Assembly: GCA_018266355.1 (NCBI GenBank)
Contig: JAFEAP010000029.1
Span: forward strand, 859,137-909,053
Reading direction: 5' to 3'
Origin: Bdellovibrionales bacterium
GTDB taxonomy: Bacteria > Bdellovibrionota > UBA1018
DNA length: 49,917 nt
Shown here: positions 40,820 through 48,879 of the stretch, in pieces
Position numbering within the stretch: the stretch's first letter is position 1
Layout: the number at the start of each line of letters is the position of its first letter
Position numbers and translations under genes: made by a program
Notes under the pieces: model-generated
Told to the model about the DNA's origin: nothing
Database searches by the model: none
Seen by the model: the letters and a program-made list of their open reading frames with translations, nothing else

Positions 40820-41257
40820 CTAGAGGACGCCGATGGAGACGAGCAGGAAGAGCAGGTCGTTTTGGGCCGTCGTGCAGCCGCTCGTGTGGGCGATGGCGTC
40901 GTAGCTGTATTGATCCTTGAAGATCACGTCGCCGCTGATGTGGGCGATGGCGTCGTAGCTGTATTGCCCTTTGAAGTAGACGTCGCCGCTGCGGTGGGCG
41001 AGGGCATCGTAGCTGTATTGGTCCTTGAATACGACTTCGTCGCTCCGGTGGGCGATGGCGTCGTAGCTGTACTGTCCTTTAAAGATCACGTCGCCGCTGA
41101 TGTGGGCGATGGCGTCGTAGCTGTACTGTCCTTTGAAGATCACGTCGTCGTTGACGTGCGCGATGGCGTCGTAGCTGTACTGCCCTTTGAAGATTACGCA
41201 GTCGGCGCTGGCGGTTTGGGCGGCAATCAAGACGATCAGGCAAAAAAGCTTCTTCAT
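40820..41257 (-). CDS. Secreted protein of six 18-residue tandem repeats
   Basis: A 145-residue protein: signal peptide (MKKLFCLIVLIAAQTASA), then six near-identical copies of DVIFKGQYSYDAIAHISG, and a short hydrophobic tail (DLLFLLVSIGVL). The DNA period is 54 bases. One Cys precedes the first repeat and one follows the last, so a disulfide could close the array. Core YSYDA(I/L)AH is invariant; changes fall in G/D, I/R/V/T and D/E positions. GGAGA sits before the ATG. It is second in an operon with the neighbouring repeat protein (14 bases between). No known family is recognised. Confidence 0.82.
   Translation of the reverse strand: MKKLFCLIVLIAAQTASADCVIFKGQYSYDAIAHVNDDVIFKGQYSYDAIAHISGDVIFKGQYSYDAIAHRSDEVVFKDQYSYDALAHRSGDVYFKGQYSYDAIAHISGDVIFKDQYSYDAIAHTSGCTTAQNDLLFLLVSIGVL
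40875..41205 (-). repeat. 54-base in-frame tandem repeat array (6 copies)
   Basis: Six 54-base units encode the YSYDAIAH repeats. The string GGCGTCGTAGCTGTA recurs in nearly every unit on the plus strand. Confidence 0.9.
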
Positions 41258-41271
41258 GGGATTCTCCGCGT

Positions 41272-41757
41272 TTAGCGAACGGGGTTGCCGAAGAGGTTAC
41301 AAGCGATGGCGCCTTCCCAAGACGAGATGCCTTGGGTGCATTTAAGAACGTCGTTCACGTTCGAGTCCGTTTTCACTCCTTGGCAGGCGATAGCGCCTTC
41401 CCAGGACGAGATCCCTTGGGTGCATTTGAGCACGGCGGAGACGTCGGCATTCGTCTTCACTCCTTGGCAGGCGATGGCGCCTTCCCAAGACGAGATGCCT
41501 TGGGTGCATTTGAGCACGGCGGAGACGTCGGCGTTCGTCTTCACGCCTTGGCAAGCGACGGCGCCTTTCCAAGATGAGATGCCCTGGGTGCATTTGAGCG
41601 CGGCCGACACATCGGAATCGGATTTGACGCCTTGGCAAGCGATCGCGCCTTCCCAGGACGAGATCCCTTGGGTGCATTTGAGCACGCTCGGCACGTCCGC
41701 GTTCGCGTAGGAGCCGCACAAAACGAATAGCGTAAGCGCGAAAACGAATTTCTTCAT
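41272..41757 (-). CDS. Secreted protein of five 28-residue Cys-pair repeats
   Basis: A 161-residue protein: signal peptide (MKKFVFALTLFVLCGSYANA), then five copies of a 28-residue unit whose core is KCTQGISSWEGAIACQGVK, followed by a variable (T/S)(N/D)(A/S)DVSAVL link. The DNA period is 84 bases. Each unit has two cysteines 14 apart and one conserved Trp, so five intra-repeat disulfides are likely. It ends NLFGNPVR. The start is the ATG preceded by GAGGAA; a longer upstream frame is rejected because it would bury the signal peptide. First gene of a two-gene operon. No family recognised. Confidence 0.82.
   Translation of the reverse strand: MKKFVFALTLFVLCGSYANADVPSVLKCTQGISSWEGAIACQGVKSDSDVSAALKCTQGISSWKGAVACQGVKTNADVSAVLKCTQGISSWEGAIACQGVKTNADVSAVLKCTQGISSWEGAIACQGVKTDSNVNDVLKCTQGISSWEGAIACNLFGNPVR
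41285..41700 (-). repeat. 84-base in-frame tandem repeat array (5 copies)
   Basis: Five 84-base units encode the repeats of the Cys-pair protein. Units 3 and 4 are the most alike, which suggests recent duplication. Confidence 0.9.
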
Positions 41758-42158
41758 GGTCGATTTCCTCGCCCGCCACGAAGCACGGCCCGTGCCCGGC
41801 GACCCCAAACCTGGGTGAGCTGAGCGATGGAAAATGACCAAAAATTAAACGTCCGTCGGAAGGCCGGTCAGAAATCACGGCGCCCGGCGACCCCACCTCT
41901 CCGCCGTTTTCCCGAAGGACGGTCTCTCTCATTGCCTCGCTATAAAATTCGTGGGGACGCGACCGTCGCTGCGCCGGATGCGCAAAAAGGCGCAGGGCAG
42001 GAGCCCGCAGGAGCCGTCTCCATGAATTTTATAGCGAGGCAATGAGAGAGTGGGAAACCGCGAAGAGAAAAGTGGCGGAGAGGGTGGAAACCCAACCTCT
42101 CCGCGAAGTTACAATCTGTTTTAGCCAAAAAAAGCCAACTGCGTTTAAGACACCTATA
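41758..42158. other. Island-edge intergenic region with nested inverted repeats
   Basis: No supported gene in these 401 bases. It holds a 14-base direct repeat (GCCCGGCGACCCCA at 41794-41807 and 41882-41895), the large inverted repeat described separately, and a terminator-like hairpin for the recombinase gene (GCGGAGAGG 42075-42083 with CCTCTCCGC 42096-42104). Gene content and base composition change across this stretch, so the island's left end probably lies here. Confidence 0.55.
41891..42104. repeat. Large imperfect inverted repeat beside the recombinase gene
   Basis: The arms 41924-41950 and 42024-42050 are perfect complements over 27 bases (inner part TTGCCTCGCTATAAAATTC). Homology continues inward for 7 of 9 bases (to 41959 and 42015) and outward, with gaps, to CCACCTCTCCGCC (41893-41905) and GGCGGAGAGGGTGG (42074-42087). 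The central spacer of about 72 bases is itself GC-rich with a GCGCC...GGCGC pairing. Confidence 0.85.
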
Positions 42159-43310
42159 TCAAGCTACATCGAGATCCAGGATCTCCGCCGCCTGGTCCAT
42201 ACATGCCTGATCGGAGGGCAGAACCTTGAGCGACTCGGTCGCCCCTCGTTCGTCCACCCCGGCCAGTCTGACGTAATGCTGCATGGTCTTGATGTCCTGC
42301 CATCCGCAGACCTTCATCACCCGTGCAGGGGCCACGTCGTTAGCGAGGAGCTGGGTAGCGAAGCAAGCCCGGAGCGCATGGAAGCGAACGGGCCTGATTC
42401 CGATGCCCTTACAGAACCGGCGGAGCACCACTGCCTGTCCTCCCTTGTCCCATAACGGCAACCGGGGAAGGACATGCTCGCGATTTCCGGCTTCCTTCTG
42501 AAGCCCTTTGAGAAGCTCCATCAGGTCGGTCGAGATCGGCACCCACCGCCACTTACCGCTCTTCGTGCCGTCTTTCACATACCGGCCACGGGAGTAGTAG
42601 GTTTTGCTGACGACGATCCGTTGATTCTTAAAATCAACATCGGACCAAGTGAGCGCGTAGAGTTCGCCGTTTCGCATCCCGGTCAGGAGCGCCATCGCCC
42701 AGATCGGATACCAAGGATTCTCAAGCGCCTTCGCCTCTCGGAGAAGTTTCTTCATCTCCTCGATGGTGAGGATCTCGGGTTCCTTTTCGACGTGCCGGTA
42801 CTCAAGTTTGATCCCTCGAACAGGGCTTTCGGAAGCGCCTTTGACTAGACGATTCTCGATCCCCCAGCGGTAGATCACGCTCACGATGCCTTGCAGATAC
42901 TTGATGTATCCCTTGGTCCGTCCCTCGTCTCTCATCTTTTCCAGAACCAAGCGCCCATCCGCTTTCGTGATTTCGGCGGCGGGCATCTTGAACCAGTCTC
43001 CGGTCCATTTCGAGACGCAGGAGATATAATCGACGACGGTCGACCAAGCATAGGTTTCGTTGTCTTTTGACCGCATCGCGAGTTCCCAGCGCTCAAGGAG
43101 CGCCTCCCAGGTGATTCCCTGGGAGGCGCGTTGAGATAATTCGCTTGAGAGTTCACGAAGCAGTTTCTTTTCTTCAGCGAGAGCTGCTTTTTCGGATTCG
43201 ATTCCCCGAACCACGCGCTGTCCGCGAACCGTAGGGTCGAGCGGACTGCGGAGATTCAGGTAAATTTTCCAAAACGTATTTCCATCCTTCTGATACGAAC
43301 TGATTGCCAT
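42159..43310 (-). CDS. Tyrosine recombinase (phage/ICE-type integrase)
   Basis: A 383-residue integrase. The first ~60 residues are an arm-binding-type region, about 65-165 a SAM-like core-binding domain, and 175-383 the catalytic domain. That domain has Arg213 (LLTGMRNGELYAL), a Lys in the beta-hairpin (about 250-254), His311-x-x-Arg314 (RFHALRACFATQLL), Trp337 in CGWQDI and the nucleophile Tyr346 (MQHYVRLAG). All five key positions are intact. The start is the ATG with GGGAAG 7 bases upstream, one base overlapping the stop of the excisionase-like gene. It marks the island and may act on the adjacent inverted repeat or an att site. Confidence 0.93.
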   Translation of the reverse strand: MAISSYQKDGNTFWKIYLNLRSPLDPTVRGQRVVRGIESEKAALAEEKKLLRELSSELSQRASQGITWEALLERWELAMRSKDNETYAWSTVVDYISCVSKWTGDWFKMPAAEITKADGRLVLEKMRDEGRTKGYIKYLQGIVSVIYRWGIENRLVKGASESPVRGIKLEYRHVEKEPEILTIEEMKKLLREAKALENPWYPIWAMALLTGMRNGELYALTWSDVDFKNQRIVVSKTYYSRGRYVKDGTKSGKWRWVPISTDLMELLKGLQKEAGNREHVLPRLPLWDKGGQAVVLRRFCKGIGIRPVRFHALRACFATQLLANDVAPARVMKVCGWQDIKTMQHYVRLAGVDERGATESLKVLPSDQACMDQAAEILDLDVA

Positions 43311-43546
43311 TAGATACTTCCCGTTTCTGGGGAGTGCTCCAACAAACAATCGAGGTCAGATTTCTTGAAGTAGAGCCGACGTCTCCACCGCCGAGGCGAG
43401 AGATGGCCTCTGCTTACTGCGGTGTGAAGAGCGCCGGTCGACTTCCGAAGATAGATCGCCGCCTCTGCTGAATTCAGCCAAACTAGATTGTCAAAGATCG
43501 GTAAGCCTTCCAGCCCATTGCCGGAAGGAGCGTATGGTTTCACCAT
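43310..43546 (-). CDS. Excisionase-like helix-turn-helix protein
   Basis: A 78-residue protein whose second half, WLNSAEAAIYLRKSTGALHT, then SRGHLSPRRWRRRLYFKKSDLD, is a MerR/excisionase-type (HTH_17) winged helix: recognition helix, basic wing and closing LxxLL-like helix. Its stop overlaps the recombinase start (TAATG), so recombinase synthesis is coupled to it. It is the expected directionality factor of the recombinase or a regulator of the island. Confidence 0.82.
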   Translation of the reverse strand: MVKPYAPSGNGLEGLPIFDNLVWLNSAEAAIYLRKSTGALHTAVSRGHLSPRRWRRRLYFKKSDLDCLLEHSPETGSI

Positions 43547-43547
43547 A

Positions 43548-43916
43548 TCAGATTTCCCCGGAACGCGCAGGAGAAATCGCGGTTTTCACGATCGGCGTTT
43601 CCGCCGATTTTCTGCTAAATTCAAGGTGTTTTTGGAGCTTTCCGATCACCTTTTCGAGCGACTGAATGGCGTTAGAATCGGCGTCGAGGCTGAGGCTCGC
43701 GATTTGCTTAAGGAGCTGTTCACGACGCTTCCCAGGCGTTACCAAGCGCTTTAAAAGCGATTCGGTTTGCGCCGCATTCGCGGTCGCTAGGAACTCCAAA
43801 ACGATCTGATTCACCGCCACCGTGCGGCTCGTCCCGATCTCGGGATTCGATTTCGTTTTACCCTCAATATAGTCGCTTAGAGCCAGGATGGTATCGGGGC
43901 TTATTTTCACCTTCAT
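43548..43916 (-). CDS. Small helical protein of unknown function
   Basis: A 122-residue protein, largely helical, with no signal or membrane segment. The N-terminal 60 residues (SPDTILALSDYIEGKTKSNP, then SRTVAVNQIVLEFLATANAA) could be a ribbon-helix-helix-like or mobilisation-accessory domain; the rest is a possible coiled coil (LEKVIGKLQKHLEF). It lies one base before the excisionase-like gene and overlaps the next upstream gene by ATGA. No family is recognised. A relaxosome or regulatory role would suit the context, but this is inference. Confidence 0.65.
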   Translation of the reverse strand: MKVKISPDTILALSDYIEGKTKSNPEIGTSRTVAVNQIVLEFLATANAAQTESLLKRLVTPGKRREQLLKQIASLSLDADSNAIQSLEKVIGKLQKHLEFSRKSAETPIVKTAISPARSGEI

Positions 43917-44224
43917 TTCTTCCCCGCTTTCTTTGCGGGAATGCCAAGGAGCGAGACGTCACAATCGAGAAACCACTCCCGATGCTTCTCCACGATCCGT
44001 TTCGGTTCCCGGAGTTCCGGGACGATCACGGCGCGAAGGCACGGGGCGGAAACCTCGGGCACGACGGCTCCATCCTCTGCGCCGGGCTCGAAGACCACGG
44101 CGTCTTTCACAAGTTTTCGGTCGATGCGCGCGGCTTGCTCCGGCGTCGCATCGTTCGCTGATGGGGTGGCGCAAGCGCACACTCCGCACAGCGAAGCCAA
44201 CAGGACGATATTTCGATAAAAAAT
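43913..44224 (-). CDS. Small probable lipoprotein, possible ATT start
   Basis: About 103 residues. From a TTG at 44200 the frame is open, but that start would cut off most of the signal. From an ATT at 44224 the product begins IFYRNIVLLASLCGVCACA, a compact lipoprotein signal with Cys at the VCAC box, and GGAG sits 7 bases before the ATT (44235-44232). An ATT start is rare but known. The mature part (TPEQAARIDRKLVKDAVVFE) is charged. It overlaps the next gene by ATGA. Start and function are uncertain. Confidence 0.5.
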   Translation of the reverse strand: MFYRNIVLLASLCGVCACATPSANDATPEQAARIDRKLVKDAVVFEPGAEDGAVVPEVSAPCLRAVIVPELREPKRIVEKHREWFLDCDVSLLGIPAKKAGKK

Positions 44225-44246
44225 AAAACTTCTCCGCGCGGAATCG

Positions 44247-45113
44247 TCAGCCGTCAGGCTTCGACATTCCGCTTGTCGCTCCAGTCAAGCCGTCGGCTGA
44301 CCGCCTACGGCTCTCTGTCCCTTTTAAGAGGGGGCGACGCTTGATGTGATTGAGGTATTTCACGCCTTCGCGAGCAAGGAATCGCTTCGATGCTCCTGAA
44401 GCGAAGGCGTTTTCTTGGATACTTTTAAGCCTCTGGCCGAGCACATTTTCGCCCACGTCCGAGAGATCAATCTCATGACTGAGAATGACTCTTTTTAAGA
44501 GCGCGGGAGAGCACTCGGCGAGTAGTCGCTGGTACATTGCGAATCCACGTTCAGTGGTCGCAACGATGAGAAGCCCCTGGCAATAGTGGCGCTTACCAAG
44601 GATCGTCTTCTCGTAGTTACTGAGGATCTTTTTCGTTCGTTCGATCGACTTCTCGGACGTCTCCACTTCGAGCGCCATCTCGAAAGAAGGTTGCCCGGTC
44701 TGCGTGACCTGGATGATTCCATCGGGAATCCGCTCGATGCAGAAAAGGGCGAGTTCCTTGGGCGAGAGTTCGTGCTCAACGGCGACCCCAGAGACGAACG
44801 AGCGACGACACAGGTTAAGGAGGACGTGCGAGCACGCGAGCCGATGCGCCAGTTCCTCGTCCTTCTGTGGGCGAAGGGATTTTCTGCCGTCGGTTGAAAT
44901 CTCTTCGAAGAGTTTCTCGGTCGCTTCATAGGCGAAGATCCACTTCGTCGGATGGGTCCGCCGCCGGATGTACCCACGCATCCTTGCGCGGTAGAGGTAT
45001 TTATTGGCCTGGGCGAGCCGAAGGCCCGCGCCGACCCCTATCTGGATTTCTCGCGACGAGAGCACTCCGAACTTACAAAACAGATCCAGGACGATCGGTA
45101 GCTTGTCACGCAT
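44247..45113 (-). CDS. Replication-relaxation (Replic_Relax)-like protein
   Basis: A 288-residue protein. Residues 1-75 form a winged helix (VLDLFCKFGVLSSREIQIGV, ARMRGYIRRRTHPTKWIFAY). The middle has a nuclease-like pattern with Glu in AVEHELSPKELALF, Pro-Asp in ERIPDGIIQV and ExE in FEMALEVETSEKSIERTKK, followed by ILSNYEKTI. This order matches Replic_Relax proteins (PF13814-type), found on conjugative elements next to FtsK/TraB-type ATPases. It overlaps the ATPase gene by 8 bases, so the two are coupled. Confidence 0.72.
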   Translation of the reverse strand: MRDKLPIVLDLFCKFGVLSSREIQIGVGAGLRLAQANKYLYRARMRGYIRRRTHPTKWIFAYEATEKLFEEISTDGRKSLRPQKDEELAHRLACSHVLLNLCRRSFVSGVAVEHELSPKELALFCIERIPDGIIQVTQTGQPSFEMALEVETSEKSIERTKKILSNYEKTILGKRHYCQGLLIVATTERGFAMYQRLLAECSPALLKRVILSHEIDLSDVGENVLGQRLKSIQENAFASGASKRFLAREGVKYLNHIKRRPLLKGTESRRRSADGLTGATSGMSKPDG

Positions 45114-45894
45114 CGCTTGCCCCTCCGATTGAGCGATCGGGCGAATCCTGGAGCGTCACGCCCGGTTCCGGGCGATAGATCCGAACGTCATCCGACGAAT
45201 ACTCCTGCATCCGACGGATCGGACTCAGTCTTTCGTCGAGTTCGGCGCGCGTGAGATACGGCGTCTGGGCAATCTGAGTCTTGCGTTCGATCACGACCGC
45301 GCGCCCGGGATGGCCTCCGAGAGTGGCGGCGCTCATGTTGTTCACGACGATCGTCGAGGCCGCAATGGTCGGCACCGAGAAGCAGACTTTCGTCGGCAAG
45401 TTGTTTCTACTCTGTGGCGAGAGGACTTTTACGTCCGGGCGCTGAGTACCTAAGATCAAATGAATCCCGGTCACGCGTGCGAGTCTGGCGAGTCTCGCGA
45501 CCTTCTCCTGAAGGTCTGAATTCGCCGCGCTCTTCGTCGCCTGTTTTGATAGTTCGGCAAGCTCGTCGACGACTAGGACGATCGGCCCGATCGGTTTTCC
45601 GGCAAGTTCCGGGTGTTTCCGTGCGGTGCCCGTCGGAATCTCGCTCCATTTCTCTTTTCCTTCTTCTAAGATGATCTTCGTTCGAGTCTCAAAGAGTGCG
45701 TTCAGACCATCGAGAACGAGATTCCCCGTCTCGTAGGTCGTCACGATTTCCATGTTCTTAAGTCCCATGAATTCCTGGAAGTCGATCCCTCCCTTCATGT
45801 CGATCAGGCACAGGTGGATGTTCTGGGTGCGAAGGAGAAGCGTTCGAGAATGGCCGAGCGAAAGATCGGAAGCGCCGTTGTTGTGCAGAATCAT
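45106..45894 (-). pseudogene. 5'-truncated FtsK/TraB-type DNA-translocase ATPase
   Basis: The 262 visible residues match the C-terminal part of an FtsK/SpoIIIE motor: LCLIDMKGGIDFQEF, Walker B PIVLVVDELAELS, KVARLARLARVTGIHLILGT-QRPD, NNLPTKVCFSVPTIAASTIV and GHPGRAVVIE. The Walker A P-loop that should precede LIDMKGG by about 25 residues is absent; the sequence there reads HNNGASDLSLGHSRTLLLRT. No start with a ribosome binding site lies upstream, and the copper cluster begins 86 bases away. The gene has probably lost its 5' part at the junction, so it is listed as broken; a shortened product remains possible. Confidence 0.72.
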
Positions 45895-45980
45895 AAGCTC
45901 GTTGGGATTTTCACGAGTACCGATGCGCTTCGAGTTCTGGGCGAGATATTCGGCGAAGGTCGGATATAACGCTGTAGCGA

Positions 45981-46631
45981 TTACGGGGTCTTCTTTTCGG
46001 GCGAAGGTTGCGAAGTCAGTTTCATGACCTGTTCAACCGTTTCTTTTGATTCTTTCCCCAACCCAGTCTGTTGATGTCGGATTACTCCACTCGAGTCAAC
46101 GACGGTAATAACGTTCGAATGGTCGATGTTCCCGGAAGAGTCTTCTTTGTACTGGATACCAAGTACCGCAGCGAGTTTCCGCACCGCCATTTTAGAACCA
46201 TAAAAGAGCGTCCACCGTGAGGGATCCAGCGCCCTAGCCTTAGCGAATTCTGAAAGTTTCTCGGGTGTATCCCTTTTGGTATCGAACGAGAAAATCGCAA
46301 AGTTCACCTTTGACCGCGAATCGGGCGGAATCGCCGCTTCAATCCGCTTCAGATCCGCGATCGTCATCGGACAAGCATCCGGGCAGGATGTATAAATCAT
46401 CGCGATTATGGTGGGCTTACCCGTAAGTGAAGAGAGCGGGACTTCATTGCCTGCCTGCGTTTTCCATTTTTCGGAAAGCTGATAAATCGATTCGCCGGCT
46501 AGCGGCGCCGGGCGATTTTTATCCATGGCACTCCCCATCGAGTGATGGGTATGACCCTCATGCGCGGCGGCTGTTACGATGCTGATGGAAACGATTAAAA
46601 AAGTGAATGCCGATAGTCTCTTTGCCTTCAT
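45981..46631 (-). CDS. SCO1/SenC-family copper chaperone
   Basis: A 216-residue exported thioredoxin-fold protein. The signal peptide spans about 1-22. A His-rich stretch (HEGHTHHSMG, 24-33) could bind metal. The copper site is Cys83 and Cys87 (IYTSCPDACPMT) with His171 (NIDHSNVITVVD), all conserved. SCO proteins deliver copper to oxidases and nitrous-oxide or nitrite reductases. The start is the ATG with GGGAGG 4 bases upstream, overlapping the FGE-like stop (ATGA). In this operon it most likely metallates NirK. Lower GC than the chromosomal genes. Confidence 0.92.
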   Translation of the reverse strand: MKAKRLSAFTFLIVSISIVTAAAHEGHTHHSMGSAMDKNRPAPLAGESIYQLSEKWKTQAGNEVPLSSLTGKPTIIAMIYTSCPDACPMTIADLKRIEAAIPPDSRSKVNFAIFSFDTKRDTPEKLSEFAKARALDPSRWTLFYGSKMAVRKLAAVLGIQYKEDSSGNIDHSNVITVVDSSGVIRHQQTGLGKESKETVEQVMKLTSQPSPEKKTP

Positions 46632-47404
46632 GGGGCCTCCCTCGCGCAACGAAAACCCAGGCTCGCTACGGTAAAATTCGCTTTCAGACTATTTCGAAAG
46701 CTGTAACGCATGAATGAAGCGTAATCCGTGGGATCGAGAGCGCCTAAGCTGCCGCTGCCGCAAAACTGGTTCGTATCTTTAGATCCGCTTTCTCGAGCTT
46801 CCGCGCTTTGAATAAGGCCGTTAAAATCCAGGGTCCATTCCCATACGAGTCCGAAAAGATCGTGGATACCGAAGCGATTCACGCTTCCACTACCGACGGG
46901 AGGAATTTTGGCCTTAGTCGGGCGCTCGTACCAAGCTAGGATTTTTTCTTTCATTTTCTCCGCGTCTTTACCGCTCTCGGAAGCTGCGTATTCCCATTGA
47001 TCGGTGGTCGGGAGGGATTTTCCTTTCCATTCGCAGTAAGCCTCGGCCGCGAACCAGGAAACGGAAGTGACCGGACTTTTAGCGAGGCCCTTAGCAAAGG
47101 AAAGGTTGGTCGGCCACTGCGCGAGGTAATGGTCATCCGCGAAAACCCGTTTCACAGCCGACTTCCGCCACTCGGAATTCGCGCGAACGAATTCTAGGAA
47201 TTCCGAATTTGTGATGGGATAGGTATCGATTCGAAATGCGGCGACTTCTGTCGGAGGCCGGGTATCGACCTTAGCATCCTTATTTCGAAAGGCGAAGAAA
47301 GGGAGGTAAGAACCTTTGGGGACGGAAATCTCACCTCCCGCTACTGCGAACGATGGACTAAAGAAATAGGCGGAGAGAAGAATTCCCGAGATCAATCGTC
47401 TCAC
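46628..47404 (-). CDS. SUMF1/FGE-family exported protein of nirK operon
   Basis: A 258-residue protein with a signal peptide (about 1-22). The SUMF1/EgtB/PvdO fold is shown by [72 protein letters not shown] and the closing [10 protein letters not shown]. Family members oxidise cysteines or act on thiols, but many lack activity. Genes of this type accompany nirK and SCO genes in several phyla, where the product is thought to help NirK or copper maturation; its role is not established. It starts with GTG overlapping the nirK stop (GTGA). Confidence 0.88.
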   Translation of the reverse strand: MRRLISGILLSAYFFSPSFAVAGGEISVPKGSYLPFFAFRNKDAKVDTRPPTEVAAFRIDTYPITNSEFLEFVRANSEWRKSAVKRVFADDHYLAQWPTNLSFAKGLAKSPVTSVSWFAAEAYCEWKGKSLPTTDQWEYAASESGKDAEKMKEKILAWYERPTKAKIPPVGSGSVNRFGIHDLFGLVWEWTLDFNGLIQSAEARESGSKDTNQFCGSGSLGALDPTDYASFMRYSFRNSLKANFTVASLGFRCAREAP

Positions 47405-48879
47405 TCGACGACTTGTCCTTTCGCTCCAACCTTCACTCGGTTCGCCTTAACTTCTTGAGCGGTGACTTCCTTTCCCGAGTTCCCCCAGCTTGCGTAGACA
47501 TAAGATAAGACGTTTGCGATATCTTCGTCGCTTAAGCTCCAGGCAGGCATTACGCCGTTGAACTCCTGGCCGTTCACCGTGACTTTACCAGTTAGTCCTC
47601 CCGTCACGACCTTGATCGCTCTGAGCTTATCCGCGTTCAGGAAGTCCGCTTTCGCAAGCGGCGGGAAAGCATGCGGAATCCCTTCGCCGTTCGATTGGTG
47701 GCAGGCAGCGCAGTTCGCAGCATAGACCGCGCGCCCAGCAGCCACTCGCTCGACTTTCGAAGTCGCGACCGGGGCTTTCGCCGATTTTTGATCGGCGACG
47801 CGAATTCCCGAGCCTTCCGGTAGGAACACTTCGTCGCTGATTTTCCCGGAATAGACGAGCTTGTTCTCTTCGCCGCTCGCCTTGATCATTCCGAGCGCGC
47901 CTTTATTGAAAGCGCGCGTGAGGGAGTGATCGACGAGGACGTAATTGCCGGGCACGTTCACCTTGAAATCCACGATCGCGGCGCTGCCGGCCGGAATCAT
48001 CGTCGTCGCGACGTTCTCGGTAACCGTGTTCGTATTTCCTTCCGGCCAGACCCGGTCGAAGATCTCACCAATGACATGGAACGATGAAGTCATGTTCGGC
48101 CCGCCGTTGCCAATGAAAAGCCGTACGGTTTCGCCCGCTTTCACGGGTAGGGCGCGGTCTTCCAAAAGGGAAGACGTCGATCCATTGAAAACGACATAGT
48201 CTGGTCGTTCGTCGATCGCTTTCACCATGCTGAATGGCTGAAGGCCTTTATCGCCGTTCTTACCCTTCGTATAGAAATCGCCTTGTACGACATAATACTC
48301 GTAATCGACCTTCGGCAGCCCGCCTTTAGGCTCGACGAGAATCAGGCCATACATTCCATTCGCGACGTGCATCGCCACCGGGGCGGTCGCGCAGTGATAG
48401 ATGTAGAGCCCTGGATTGAGGGCTTTAAACGAAAAGACCGAGCTGTGACCGGGCGCCGTGAAAGAAGAGGCAGCGCCGCCACCCGGGCCAGTTACCGCGT
48501 GAAGGTCGATGTTATGCGGCATCTTGCTCGATGGATGGTTGTCTAGGTGGAATTCGACGAGATCGCCTTCGCGAATACGGATGAACTTTCCCGGCACTTT
48601 CCCGCCGAACGTCCAGAATACATAGCGAACTCCGCTGGAGATTTCGCCTTCGACTTCTTTCACTTCCAAGTGAACGATCACTTTTGTCGCGTTCTTCCGA
48701 GTGATCGCGGGAGGGACGTTCGGAGCATCGGTCAGGACGGCGCGCTCCTCCCCTTTTATCTGTTCGTCCAGATTCTTTTGATCGTTATCTCCGGCCGGCG
48801 CGTTACTTGCGCCGGCCAAAATGAAGGCAATTAGAGCACTCAGACGTTTCACTTGGTTCCACGAATTCGGATATCTCAT
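47401..48879 (-). CDS. nirK: Copper nitrite reductase with C-terminal cytochrome c
   Basis: A 492-residue periplasmic enzyme reducing nitrite to NO. After the signal peptide (about 1-30) come two cupredoxin domains. The type 1 copper ligands are His122, Cys163, His171 and Met176; type 2 ligands are His127, His162 and His318. The catalytic pair is Asp125 and His268. About 150 residues follow, including a mono-haem cytochrome c domain (CAACH, 390-394, with a later Met in FNGVMPAW). NirK-cytochrome fusions are known and take electrons directly from the respiratory chain. It is coupled by ATGA to the azurin-like gene. Confidence 0.96.
   Translation of the reverse strand: MRYPNSWNQVKRLSALIAFILAGASNAPAGDNDQKNLDEQIKGEERAVLTDAPNVPPAITRKNATKVIVHLEVKEVEGEISSGVRYVFWTFGGKVPGKFIRIREGDLVEFHLDNHPSSKMPHNIDLHAVTGPGGGAASSFTAPGHSSVFSFKALNPGLYIYHCATAPVAMHVANGMYGLILVEPKGGLPKVDYEYYVVQGDFYTKGKNGDKGLQPFSMVKAIDERPDYVVFNGSTSSLLEDRALPVKAGETVRLFIGNGGPNMTSSFHVIGEIFDRVWPEGNTNTVTENVATTMIPAGSAAIVDFKVNVPGNYVLVDHSLTRAFNKGALGMIKASGEENKLVYSGKISDEVFLPEGSGIRVADQKSAKAPVATSKVERVAAGRAVYAANCAACHQSNGEGIPHAFPPLAKADFLNADKLRAIKVVTGGLTGKVTVNGQEFNGVMPAWSLSDEDIANVLSYVYASWGNSGKEVTAQEVKANRVKVGAKGQVVE

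Noticed and set aside
41285..41700. CRISPR-like array
   Set aside because: The regular repeats have no unique spacers; the period is a multiple of three, in frame, and encodes a signal-peptide protein.
41891..42104. Integron attC site
   Set aside because: The palindrome is long, but paired RYYYAAC and GTRRRRY core boxes are not found, and the recombinase lacks a recognisable integron-type insert.
42001..42130. att direct repeat or tRNA target of the recombinase
   Set aside because: No tRNA end or matching direct repeat could be found within the window; the other island end lies outside it.
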